Shown here piece after piece: positions 1 through 5,950 of a stretch of DNA of 9,430 bases. Numbering within the stretch: position 1 is the first letter of the stretch; each line of letters begins with the position of its first letter. The notes below the pieces were generated by a model, which did no database searches, was not told the origin of the DNA, and saw only the letters and a list, made by a program, of their open reading frames with translations. A program made the position numbers and the translations under genes. This stretch comes from DASRBO01 sp035653595 (GTDB lineage: Bacteria > Actinomycetota > Acidimicrobiia > Acidimicrobiales > JAJPHE01): assembly GCA_035653595.1 (NCBI GenBank), contig DASRBO010000013.1:1-9430 (forward strand). The letters are read 5' to 3'.

Positions 1-315
1 CTCGCAGGCGGCCGCGGCCCGGCCGGCCAGTTGCAGGGCGGCGTCGAGATCGGCGGCCTCGACGATCCAGAAGCCGCCCATCTGCTCCTTGGTCTCGGCG
101 TAGGGGCCGTCGGTCATCGAGACCTCCCCTCCGGCGGACCGCACGACGGTGGCGGATGAAGCCGGGTGGAGACCGGCGGCGAACACCCAGGACCCCGACT
201 GCTGCAGCTCCTCGTTGAAGGCCGACACCTGGGCGGCCTGTCGCTGGGCGTCCGGGGTGGAGAAGTCGATCTCGTATTCGGCGTCGTGCCATACGGACAT
301 GAGGTACTGAGGCAT
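1..315 (-). CDS. YCII/DGPF-domain protein, C-terminus cut by window edge
   Basis: The 105 visible codons run from an ATG at 315-313 and leave the window in frame. The start has a good ribosome binding site (GAAAGGAAC, about 7 bases upstream). The protein begins MPQYLMSVWHDAEYE and contains TDGPYAETKEQMGGFWIVEA at about residues 69-88. This is the hallmark of the YCII-related/DGPF family: small ferredoxin-like-fold proteins of about 115-120 residues, so only the last 10-15 residues should be missing. Family knowledge: in Actinobacteria these genes often sit beside ECF sigma factors of the SigJ/Sig41 type, and the partner, if present, would lie left of the window. Biochemical function is generally unknown; a catalytic or small-molecule-binding role is inferred from the fold. 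The family call is firm and the role is not. Confidence 0.88.
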   Translation of the reverse strand, partial: MPQYLMSVWHDAEYEIDFSTPDAQRQAAQVSAFNEELQQSGSWVFAAGLHPASSATVVRSAGGEVSMTDGPYAETKEQMGGFWIVEAADLDAALQLAGRAAAACE

Positions 316-588
316 CGTCGGGTTCCTTTCGCCCTGGTGAGCGCCGCCCGGTGCGCCGCTCAGCCCAACTACGAACCGGCAGCGGGGAATCGACAAGGTG
401 ATCGCCGAAATCTGGTTGAGGCTACGCGTACCTGACGGGCATCTTGTCCGAGCGACACCCCGGCACCGTGAACGGGCCGCGGTGCGGCTCGCACAGATCG
501 GCGACGGCGAAGGACCGGTCAGTCGGCCGCCGGGGGGCCGTGTCCACCTGGAGCAGGCTCGGCAGGCGACCCGAGTCCTCGAGGGTCG
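316..588. other. Intergenic stretch without a convincing gene
   Basis: This region lies upstream of the YCII gene and downstream of the response regulator, both on the minus strand. It must hold the promoter of the YCII gene, but I see no clear -35/-10 pair. The open frames across it lack a ribosome binding site and protein-like composition. No convincing terminator hairpin was found after the response regulator stop. Confidence 0.5.
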
Positions 589-978
589 TCAGGACCGGCG
601 GCTGCCCCCCTGGGCAGAGGCAGTTGGCTCCGAGCCGAGGATGGCTCGAGCGAGGACACCGGAGCCTCGGGCCTTGGCGACCACGGCTGCGGCTCCGAGG
701 GCGGTGGCCTCCTCACCCAGACGGTCGTCCAGCCAGGTGGTGTAGAGCACCACCCTGATGTCGGGGAAGGTGGCCCGGATGCGGCTCAGGATCTCGAGGC
801 CATTGCCGGTAGGCAGGCGCCAGTCGAGAACGACGGCATCGGGCTGATGGCGGGCGATCTCCTCCAGGGCCGACTCGGCGTCGGCCGCCTCTCCTGCCAC
901 CTCGATGCCGTGGAAGGGGAGCATGATTGCCACCAGGAGCCGGCTGGCCAGTTCATCGTCCACCACGACCACTCGCAT
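589..978 (-). CDS. Stand-alone response regulator receiver protein
   Basis: This 129-residue protein is a complete CheY-like receiver with no output domain. The acidic pair D7-D8 in MRVVVVDDE, the phospho-acceptor D52 in VVLDWRLP, the switch threonines T80/T81 in VVLYTTW and the conserved lysine K102 in VVAKA are all present, so it should accept phosphate from a histidine kinase. The ATG at 978-976 follows a strong ribosome binding site (GGGAGGAAA). After residue 115 only a short, probably disordered tail remains (SEPTASAQGGSRRS). No kinase is encoded nearby, so the partner must be elsewhere; the RsbW-like ATPase 7.5 kb away is not a histidine kinase. A single-domain regulator works by protein contact, for example as a phosphorelay carrier or partner-switch component; which applies here cannot be told. 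The fold assignment is secure. Confidence 0.93.
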   Translation of the reverse strand: MRVVVVDDELASRLLVAIMLPFHGIEVAGEAADAESALEEIARHQPDAVVLDWRLPTGNGLEILSRIRATFPDIRVVLYTTWLDDRLGEEATALGAAAVVAKARGSGVLARAILGSEPTASAQGGSRRS

Positions 979-1096
979 CGCCGTTTCCTCCCGCCGCGAC
1001 GTGCACCTGGTCCCTTCTACGGCCGATGGCGGAGGGCCCTAAGGCACATTTTCGCCCCGTCCGGGCAGACGGTGACACCTATGGCCCTCTAAGGAC

Positions 1097-1129
1097 GACG
1101 ACGCCCCGGGCCACCGCCCGGGGCGCGTC
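1097..1129 (-). terminator. Strong GC hairpin after the LPXTG gene, likely terminator
   Basis: A perfect 10-bp stem (1102-1111 with 1116-1125; arms CGCCCCGGGC and GCCCGGGGCG) closes a CACC loop. A further 4 bp (GACG/CGTC) extend it past a single bulged A at 1101. It begins about 45 bases after the stop of the minus-strand surface protein gene and precedes the response regulator, so it would insulate the two. There is no U-tract, which is common in high-GC actinobacterial terminators. Structure could act on either strand; the direction is inferred from gene order. Confidence 0.6.
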
Positions 1130-1174
1130 ATGGAACCGGTCCGGTGGGCCCCGGGTTGTCCCCGCAGGACGGGG

Positions 1175-2512
1175 TCAGGCCCGCCGGCGCCGGGCGGCAG
1201 CCGTCAGCGCCGACCCGGACCCGAGCAGGCCCAGTCCCAGGAGGCTCAGCGTCGTCACCTCGGCGCCGGTGAACGGCAGGGTGCCCGTGAGGGGAACAGC
1301 GGGCGAAGCCGCCGCTATGGAGATGGCGGCCACCTTGGGCCGATGCGTCGAGGAGGACCTGGTGTTGACACCCTCGGCGACGGTGAGAGAGGGCCGGAAG
1401 ACGGGGCCCGCCAGCGACAGCCCGAGCACGCTCGCCCCGGTCGGACCGACAGGAGGGGCCAGGATGCTGTTGACCTCCGGGACCGAAGGCGGTGCCGGAG
1501 GCGGTGCCGGAGGCGTCGGCGCCACGGTGGCGGGAGCCGGCACCGACGCAGCAGCGCACGGCTGGTACCAGAACACCTTGTGCTTGACGTCGGCGCCCTG
1601 GGAACCGGTCACGTGGACGGTGAGGGAGATGTGGTAGCCCTGCTTGGCGGGGGCGATTCCAGCGAGGGCGGAGTCGAGGCCGCTCACCGGGTAGTTGGTG
1701 TCCAGCTGGTTGCCGCCCGAGCGGGAAGCGGTCTGCCATGAGGTGCTGAGGCTCAGGGTGCTCCCCCCCCTGGTCGGAGCCACCGGGGTGAAGTCGAGGG
1801 TGGCCGACTGCGTGCCGGCGTCGTAGCCGAAGAAGCTGACGCTGAGGGTGCAGCTGACGTGCGGATCGTTGTCCATGCCGCCGTCGTAGGCGCCGCCTTC
1901 GATCTTGATGGTCCCGTTGTTGCCCGGGGGGCGCTGACCTCCATCGGAGCCGTGCCCCTGGGAGCCGTGGCCACCACCCTGGTTGTGGGAGGCGTCGCTC
2001 CCGGCGCTCGCCTGGCCTCCGGAGCCTGCCGACGGGCCGGAGTGCGGGGCCTGGCCCCCCTGACCCTGGTTCGATCCCCGGCCTGCGCCCTGCCCCGGCT
2101 GGCCAGCGCCCTGGCTGTTGCCTTGGCCGTTGCCTTGGTTGCCCTGGCCGTTGCGCTGCTCGGTGCCCTGGGGGTTGCCCTGACCGGCGCCCTGACTATT
2201 GCCCTGGGCGTTGCCGTGACCGTTGCCCTGGCCGGCGTTGGCCCCCTGGGGCTGCCCGCTGGGCCCCGCCTCTCCCCCGGCTCGACCACCTTGGTCGGCA
2301 GAAGGGTTGGAGGAGGCGGCTCCGGCGGACCCCTGGCCCGAGCCCTGCCCGGGCGAGCCCGAAGCGGCGGCGCTACTGGCAGCCGGTCCGGGGGTCCCGC
2401 CCGGGGCTGCCATCGCTGCGCTCGCCGCTAACGAGATGGCGCCGAAAAGGGTCGAGACCCCGGCCACACCTCGGGCGCGATTGACTGTCCTAGTACTGAT
2501 CCTGGCCGCCAC
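1175..2512 (-). CDS. Secreted Gly/Gln/Asn-rich cell-wall protein with LPFTG sortase signal
   Basis: The 445-residue protein starts at a GTG (2512-2510) behind GGAGGGG. Order of parts: a signal peptide at residues 1-36 with a probable cleavage after the AMA region; a low-complexity stretch (about 37-198) dominated by Gly, Gln, Asn, Ser and Ala; a compact beta-rich domain (about 199-320) beginning GTIKIEGG, with cysteines C221 and C319 near its two ends and ending KHKVFWYQPC; a Pro-rich spacer (about 322-345); and a C-terminal sorting signal LPFTG (412-416), a hydrophobic span and the tail ARRRRA. This layout means export and covalent attachment to the cell wall by a sortase, none of which is in the window. 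I recognise the KHKVFW-type domain as one recurring in actinobacterial surface proteins of unknown function, from memory only. The two cysteines could form a disulfide. Adhesion, matrix or sheath roles are possible but unproven. Confidence 0.88.
   Translation of the reverse strand: MAARISTRTVNRARGVAGVSTLFGAISLAASAAMAAPGGTPGPAASSAAASGSPGQGSGQGSAGAASSNPSADQGGRAGGEAGPSGQPQGANAGQGNGHGNAQGNSQGAGQGNPQGTEQRNGQGNQGNGQGNSQGAGQPGQGAGRGSNQGQGGQAPHSGPSAGSGGQASAGSDASHNQGGGHGSQGHGSDGGQRPPGNNGTIKIEGGAYDGGMDNDPHVSCTLSVSFFGYDAGTQSATLDFTPVAPTRGGSTLSLSTSWQTASRSGGNQLDTNYPVSGLDSALAGIAPAKQGYHISLTVHVTGSQGADVKHKVFWYQPCAAASVPAPATVAPTPPAPPPAPPSVPEVNSILAPPVGPTGASVLGLSLAGPVFRPSLTVAEGVNTRSSSTHRPKVAAISIAAASPAVPLTGTLPFTGAEVTTLSLLGLGLLGSGSALTAAARRRRA
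2041..2251 (-). repeat. Degenerate GQGN/GQGNSQGAG coding repeat
   Basis: Inside the surface protein, residues about 88-158 are built from short related units such as GQGN, GNSQGAG and GNPQG. The DNA is a matching run of TTGCCCTGG-like words on the plus strand. The pattern suggests growth and shrinkage by slippage or unequal recombination, so length should vary between strains. The encoded segment is expected to be disordered and acts as a flexible stalk between the signal peptide and the folded domain. Confidence 0.75.
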
Positions 2513-2539
2513 CTGGGTCCCCTCCGTCTGGACTAGTGA

Positions 2540-2568
2540 TCTCTAACCAGATTCGACCGCTCTAACAA
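2540..2568 (-). promoter_or_regulatory. Candidate promoter of the LPXTG gene with a 7-bp direct repeat
   Basis: On the minus strand TTGTTA (2568-2563) is followed after 17 bases by TAGAGA (2545-2540), 27 bases before the GTG start. The heptamer GTTAGAG occurs twice, as CTCTAAC on the plus strand at 2541-2547 and 2560-2566, with a 19-bp period that overlaps both hexamers. This could be the promoter itself or a regulator site covering it. The -10 hexamer is poor, so confidence is low. Confidence 0.3.
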
Positions 2569-2666
2569 ATGTCCTGCTGCACCGGTAAAGGAGCCAACCC
2601 GGGCCGGTCTCATGGTCAGGCGGCCAGGCCGGCCGGTCGAGGGCCGGTCCCCCGCCCGATCGGTGC

Positions 2667-2697
2667 TTGACCCTCACGTCGCGGCAGGCGCTTGAGT
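2667..2697 (+). promoter_or_regulatory. TipA-type MerR promoter/operator (19-bp spacer)
   Basis: TTGACC (2667-2672) and TTGAGT (2692-2697) are separated by exactly 19 bases, the over-long spacing diagnostic of MerR-activated promoters. The spacer begins CTCACGTC and contains an imperfect dyad, CCT..CG...CG..AGG. As I recall it, the Streptomyces tipA promoter is TTGCAC, a 19-base spacer beginning CTCACGTCACGTGAGG, then CAGCGT; the first eight spacer bases are identical here. The right half-site (CGGCAGG against CGTGAGG) is degenerate. The -10 ends 19 bases before the ATG of the MerR-PurC gene, giving a very short leader that carries the ribosome binding site. Autoregulation is the natural inference. 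Confidence 0.65.
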
Positions 2698-2716
2698 AGG
2701 GCAGCGAGGAGGGGCG

Positions 2717-3958
2717 ATGGACTACCCGGTGGGAGAGGTGGCTCGGGCGGCCGGTGTGACGGTGCGAACCCTGCACCACTACGAGGAGATCGGTCTCCTG
2801 GTCCCCTCGGCCAGGACCAACTCGGGATACCGCCTATACGGCCAAGCCGACCTGGAGCGGCTCCAGCAGATCCTGTTCTACCGCGAGCTCGGCTTCTCCC
2901 TGGCGAGCATCGCCGCCCTCCTCGACGACCCCAAGGCCGACGCCATGGCCCATCTCAGCTACCAGCGACAGCTGCTCTCCGAGCGGATCGAGAGGCTGGA
3001 GGCGATGGTCAGTGCCGTCGACAGAGCGATGGAGGACAAGAAGATGGGAACTGAACCGCGGCCCGAGGACCGTTTCGCCGCCGTGACGAGCGTGGCGGTC
3101 GGCAAGGTGCGCGACGTCTACGAGGCCGGCGAAGGACTGCTGTTGATGGTGGCGTCGGACCGGATGTCAGCCTTCGACGTCGTCATGGCCGAGCCGGTCC
3201 CGAACAAGGGAAGGGTGCTGACCGCCTTCAGCGCCTACTGGCTGGCAGAGCTGGCCGACGTCGCCCCCAACCACCTGGTGTCGGTCGATCCTTCCGAGTT
3301 CCCCGAGTCGGTCTCAGGCGTTTCCGACGTCGCCGGGCGGGCCATGCTCGTCCGGAAGGCGGAGATGCTCCCGGTTGAGTGCATCGTGCGGGGCTACCTG
3401 GCCGGCTCGGCGTGGAAGGAGTACAGATCCTCCGGCACCATCCACGGCGAGCCGCAGCCCCATGGCCTCGAGCAGTCCGATCGGCTGCCCGAGCCGGTGT
3501 TCACCCCTTCCACCAAGGCGAAGTCGGGCCACGACGAGAACATCTCATTCGAGGCGGCGGTCGATCTGCTGGGGAAGGAGCTGGCCGACGCGGCCCGCGA
3601 CATCTCGCTGGCCGCCTACGAGCGGGCCGCTCGCCGGGCGGCCGAGCGGGGGGTGATCATCGCCGACACCAAGTTCGAGCTCGGCCTCATCGACGGCCGT
3701 CTGGCCATCTGCGACGAGGTCCTGACCCCGGACTCGTCCCGGTTCTGGCCAGCCGACGCCTGGAGACCAGGCACCGCCCCACCTTCCTACGACAAGCAGC
3801 CGCTGCGCGACTGGCTGGAGGCCACCGGATGGGACAAGAGCCCGCCTCCGCCGACGCTGCCCCCCGACGTGGTGGATGAGACGTCGGCCCGCTACCGCTC
3901 GGCGTACGAGATGATCACCGGGCGCAAGCTGTCGGACTGGTACGGGGTGACGGGGTGA
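2717..3958 (+). CDS. purC: TipA-like MerR DNA-binding domain fused to SAICAR synthetase (PurC)
   Basis: One uninterrupted 413-residue frame starts at ATG 2717 behind AGGAGGGG. Residues 3-71 are a MerR winged helix-turn-helix (VGEVARAAGVTVRTLHHYEE; GYRLY; LQQILFYRELGF), and 72-109 form the dimerising helix, ending AMEDKKMG as in TipA. Residues about 120-413 are a full long-form SAICAR synthetase, the purine enzyme that joins CAIR and aspartate using ATP. Visible motifs: GKVRDVY (129-135), SDRMSAFD (147-154), PVECIVRGYLAGS (219-231), EPVFTPSTKAKSGHDENIS (259-277), ADTKFELG (316-323), DEVLTPDSSRFW (333-344) and SYDKQPLRDW (357-366). One small deviation is ELG in place of the usual EFG. The TipA drug-binding domain is absent and PurC occupies its place. 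No other pur genes are nearby. I know of no described MerR-PurC fusion. An internal start at Met110 would yield a free 304-residue PurC. Domain calls are firm; a regulatory role for the fusion is inference. Confidence 0.93.
   Translation: MDYPVGEVARAAGVTVRTLHHYEEIGLLVPSARTNSGYRLYGQADLERLQQILFYRELGFSLASIAALLDDPKADAMAHLSYQRQLLSERIERLEAMVSAVDRAMEDKKMGTEPRPEDRFAAVTSVAVGKVRDVYEAGEGLLLMVASDRMSAFDVVMAEPVPNKGRVLTAFSAYWLAELADVAPNHLVSVDPSEFPESVSGVSDVAGRAMLVRKAEMLPVECIVRGYLAGSAWKEYRSSGTIHGEPQPHGLEQSDRLPEPVFTPSTKAKSGHDENISFEAAVDLLGKELADAARDISLAAYERAARRAAERGVIIADTKFELGLIDGRLAICDEVLTPDSSRFWPADAWRPGTAPPSYDKQPLRDWLEATGWDKSPPPPTLPPDVVDETSARYRSAYEMITGRKLSDWYGVTG
3031..3046 (+). promoter_or_regulatory. Internal ribosome binding site and ATG for free PurC
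   Basis: Within the fusion gene GGAGG (3031-3035) stands 8 bases before an in-frame ATG (3044-3046), which is Met110. Initiation here gives a 304-residue protein, the normal size of long-form PurC, with 19 residues before GKVRDVY. In Streptomyces TipAL (253 residues) the short form TipAS (144 residues) begins at the equivalent residue by the same kind of internal start. GGAGG is also the GAG-GAC coding sequence, so its match could be coincidental. Confidence 0.6.
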
Positions 3959-4188
3959 TCCCCCCGCACCCTCGGTGACGCCGACGGAGGAGCCGGATTG
4001 GTCTGTCCGCAGGTCTGAGCTCAGGGCGCATTCGTACTCAGGCGATATCCTTGATAGAAGCGGACCCGGTTCCTTATCTGCACGCTCGGAGATCGGACCG
4101 GGCTCCAACACCTCCTGAACACCTCCTGATCGTGGCTCGGCAACCCGCCTGGCGAGGGGCCGGGGACGTCGCTGATACACCTCGGCCG

Positions 4189-4203
4189 TACCCTCAGCGG
4201 GTG
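4189..4203 (+). promoter_or_regulatory. Possible leaderless-transcript -10 element for the DUF4160 gene
   Basis: TACCCT (4189-4194) fits the actinobacterial TANNNT -10 motif and lies 6 bases before the GTG start at 4201. The gene has no recognisable ribosome binding site. This spacing is typical of leaderless mRNAs in Actinobacteria. No good -35 was found, so this is a suggestion only. Confidence 0.3.
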
Positions 4204-4461
4204 CCCCGCGTATCGGAGTTCTACGGGATTGTGATCTACATGTATTGGAGCGACCACCCTCCCGCGCACTTCCACGCCGTCTATGGAGAGCACGAGGCAC
4301 GGATCCGGATCGACGACGGAACTGTGCTCGTCGGCCGCCTTCCTCGCAGGGCAGGTCATCTTGTAGCTGAGTGGCTCGACCTCCGGAGGGAGGAGTTGGC
4401 GGCCAACTGGGCTCGCGCTCAGGATCAGGAACCCCTCCTTCCCATAGAACCCCTCCAGTAG
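4201..4461 (+). CDS. DUF4160 protein, first gene of a two-gene unit
   Basis: The 86-residue protein reads VPRVSEFYGIVIYMYWSDHP and continues with PAHFHAVYGEHEARIRIDDG. This is the classic DUF4160 pattern, with the HFHA and YGEHEA motifs and the ending EELAANW...PIEPL. The frame stays open up to 4051, but the family normally starts MPRISEFYG, so I chose GTG 4201; the upstream extension looks non-coding and there is no ribosome binding site there. The stop is one base from the ATG of the DUF2442 gene, so the two are surely co-transcribed and probably translationally coupled. DUF4160-DUF2442 pairs recur in bacteria, often in mobile or accessory DNA, and have been suspected to be toxin-antitoxin-like; I know of no firm mechanism. 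The invariant His residues in PPAHFHA could be catalytic or metal-binding, which is inference. Confidence 0.88.
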   Translation: MPRVSEFYGIVIYMYWSDHPPAHFHAVYGEHEARIRIDDGTVLVGRLPRRAGHLVAEWLDLRREELAANWARAQDQEPLLPIEPLQ

Positions 4462-4462
4462 C

Positions 4463-4771
4463 ATGGTTGCGATGACCAGGCCACCGCGCATCGTGGAAGC
4501 GGTTCCCCTCGAGGGCCTCCAGCTGCGCCTGACCTTCTCGGACGGTCTCATCCGGGAGCTGGACCTCGATCCAGTTCTCAAGGGCGGTGTTCTCGGGGCC
4601 CTACGTGATCCCGCCGTGTTCGGCGAGGTCCGGGTCGACGAGGTGGCCGGAACGATTGCCTGGCCAAATGGAGTGGACCTGGATCCCGATGTCCTGCACG
4701 GGGACTATGTGCCGGCCAGTGGGGAAAGCGCGACCGTGATCCGGGAGTACCGGCTCCAGGAGACCGGCTGA
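4463..4771 (+). CDS. DUF2442 protein, second gene of the pair
   Basis: The 102-residue protein has the DUF2442 signatures: FSDGLIRELDLDPVL (25-39), a GGVLGALRDPAVFGEVRVDE segment (41-60) and the characteristic IAWPNGVDLDPDVLHGDY (65-82). The first ATG (4463) is one base after the DUF4160 stop, and a second in-frame ATG lies at 4472. Neither has a clear ribosome binding site, which fits translational coupling to the upstream gene. The last 20 residues (ASGESATVIREYRLQETG) are a charged tail. DUF2442 proteins are small, soluble and cytoplasmic, and commonly the partner of DUF4160. If the pair is a toxin-antitoxin module I cannot tell from sequence which one is the toxin. Confidence 0.88.
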   Translation: MVAMTRPPRIVEAVPLEGLQLRLTFSDGLIRELDLDPVLKGGVLGALRDPAVFGEVRVDEVAGTIAWPNGVDLDPDVLHGDYVPASGESATVIREYRLQETG

Positions 4772-4806
4772 TTCGCGCCGACCTGGCACGTGGGCGAACG
4801 TGGCGT

Positions 4807-4980
4807 GTGAGAGTTCGTCCTGCGACCCAGCGGGATCTTGCGAACGTCGTCGACGTCAAGGTCAAGGCCATCAGGCCGATCTACGAAGCCCTGAGTAGCG
4901 CAGCCCTTACCGGCGCTCCACCACTCCGCCCGGCGCCCGACGCCGAGTTCGAGGAGCCCGAGCCGACGGCCGGCTGGGAG
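4807..4980 (+). pseudogene. Possible GNAT acetyltransferase N-terminal remnant
   Basis: From GTG 4807 the frame reads VRVRPATQRDLANVVDVKVKA followed by IRPIYEALSSAAL. This resembles the first strand and helices of GNAT N-acetyltransferases (VRPAT..DL..VV......P.Y). After about residue 55 the likeness ends in acidic low-complexity sequence, and no acetyl-CoA-binding motif appears before the frame runs antisense through the alpha/beta hydrolase gene. There is no ribosome binding site. A truncated, decayed acetyltransferase is the simplest reading; chance resemblance is possible. The rest of the 374-base gap between DUF2442 and the hydrolase holds a tandem duplication and nothing else I can identify. 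Confidence 0.35.
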
Positions 4981-5002
4981 GAATCCGACGAGACGGGTGG
5001 GC

Positions 5003-5046
5003 CCGGCGAGGACCGGGACGGGGCCGGCGAGGACCGGGACGGGGCC
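5003..5046. repeat. 21-bp tandem duplication
   Basis: The unit GGCGAGGACCGGGACGGGGCC-like sequence occurs at 5005-5025 and again, identical, at 5026-5046, with two more matching bases on the left. In the frame from 4807 it encodes GEDRDGA twice. An exact head-to-tail copy in a region without a secure gene suggests a recent slippage event. Confidence 0.85.
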
Positions 5047-5145
5047 GTCGCCGACGTGGCACCGGGGCGGGGCGACAACGGCCAGAGCTCCCGAAGCCGT
5101 AACAACATGCGTCGTCTCTTCATGCCTCTCGCATGCCACCCTGCG

Positions 5146-5913
5146 TCAGGCCAGGTCGGCCAGGAACCGGGTGACGGCGTCGTTGAATGCCTCCGGCTGG
5201 TCGATGTTGGCGGCATGGCCGGCATCGGGGATCACCACCTTGTGCGCCCCGGGGATGCGAGAGGCCATGTAGTCCGATGCCGCCAGGAAGCCCTCGTCCC
5301 GCTCCCCCACCAAGACGAGGGTTGGCACGGCGACCTCCGGCAACGAGTTGATCACTGCCGGGTCGTGCTGGGTGAGAATGCCCCTGGCGGCCAGGGCCAG
5401 GCCGACGGGATCATGACGGGCGAGCCTGGTCTCCGGGCTGTCGCCCAGGGCGCCGGAACCTTCCTCCTCCAGCCGCTTGGCCCGCGAGATGGCGTACCGG
5501 TTCCACCGGTCGCGGCCCTCGTCGTTCTTGTACCCCGGGCCGGTGTCGAACAGCAGGAGGGCGGCGACCCGGCCCGGCCACGCCAGGTGGAAGGCGAGCG
5601 ACAGGTACCCACCAAGGGACAGCCCGCCGATCGCCGCCCTGGTGATCCCACAGGCGTCGAGGATGGCCGCCATGTCGGCCACCGAGGCGTCCTGGCTGTA
5701 GTGCTCCGGGGACGGCGGGGCCGCGGTCCGGCCGTGGCCCCGGATGTCCCAGGCGATGACCGGCCGGGCCGCCGCCAGGGCCTCCAGGTTGGGCCGCCAC
5801 ATGGCGGTGCTGGCCCCGTAGCCGTGGGTCAGGAGGAGCGGCAGGCCGGCCCGGCCCTCCCCATGGACCTCGTAGTGCAGCTGGACACCGTCGCGCTCGA
5901 GAACTCGGTCCAT
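5146..5913 (-). CDS. Alpha/beta-fold hydrolase
   Basis: The 255-residue protein starts at ATG 5913-5911 (MDRVLERDGVQLHYEVHGEG), behind a purine-rich AGAGGGG. The open frame reaches 5961, but the extra 16 residues are not family-like. The catalytic triad is visible: nucleophile S99 in GGLSLGG, acid D206 in LVGERDEGF and H233 in DAGHAANIDQPEAFN. The oxyanion-hole HGYG is at 30-33 and DIRGHGRT at 56-63. A cap domain lies between about 125 and 180. The layout resembles 3-oxoadipate enol-lactonase, MhpC-type C-C hydrolases and haloperoxidase-like esterases; substrate cannot be predicted. No signal peptide is seen, so it should be cytoplasmic. The M28-like gene ends 104 bases upstream on the same strand, with small hairpins between them, so co-transcription is uncertain. 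Confidence 0.92.
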   Translation of the reverse strand: MDRVLERDGVQLHYEVHGEGRAGLPLLLTHGYGASTAMWRPNLEALAAARPVIAWDIRGHGRTAAPPSPEHYSQDASVADMAAILDACGITRAAIGGLSLGGYLSLAFHLAWPGRVAALLLFDTGPGYKNDEGRDRWNRYAISRAKRLEEEGSGALGDSPETRLARHDPVGLALAARGILTQHDPAVINSLPEVAVPTLVLVGERDEGFLAASDYMASRIPGAHKVVIPDAGHAANIDQPEAFNDAVTRFLADLA

Positions 5914-5950
5914 CGCCCCCGCCCCTCTGTCGCCCGGCCAGTCAATGTAG

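Noticed and set aside
166..435. 89-codon plus-strand frame over the YCII gene
   Set aside because: It is antisense to the DGPF-family coding sequence and has no domain.
1053..1068. CCGTC...GACGG small inverted repeat upstream of the response regulator, considered as riboswitch or operator
   Set aside because: Only a 5-bp stem, with no match to a riboswitch class that I can recognise.
1128..1741. Two long frames of about 203 codons on either strand over the surface-protein gene
   Set aside because: They are shadows of the LPFTG protein; both are Arg/Gly-rich and lack domains and ribosome binding sites.
3952..3965. GGGG-TGAT-CCCC hairpin at the stop of the fusion gene as terminator
   Set aside because: The stem is only 4 bp and overlaps the stop codon, with no supporting U-tract.
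4051..4200. N-terminal extension of the DUF4160 frame
   Set aside because: Family members begin at MPR(I/V)SEFYG, and the upstream 50 codons show no conserved features or ribosome binding site.
3545..4300. 251-codon minus-strand frame across the end of PurC and the following gap
   Set aside because: It is antisense to PurC and DUF4160, with shadow-like composition and no start signal.
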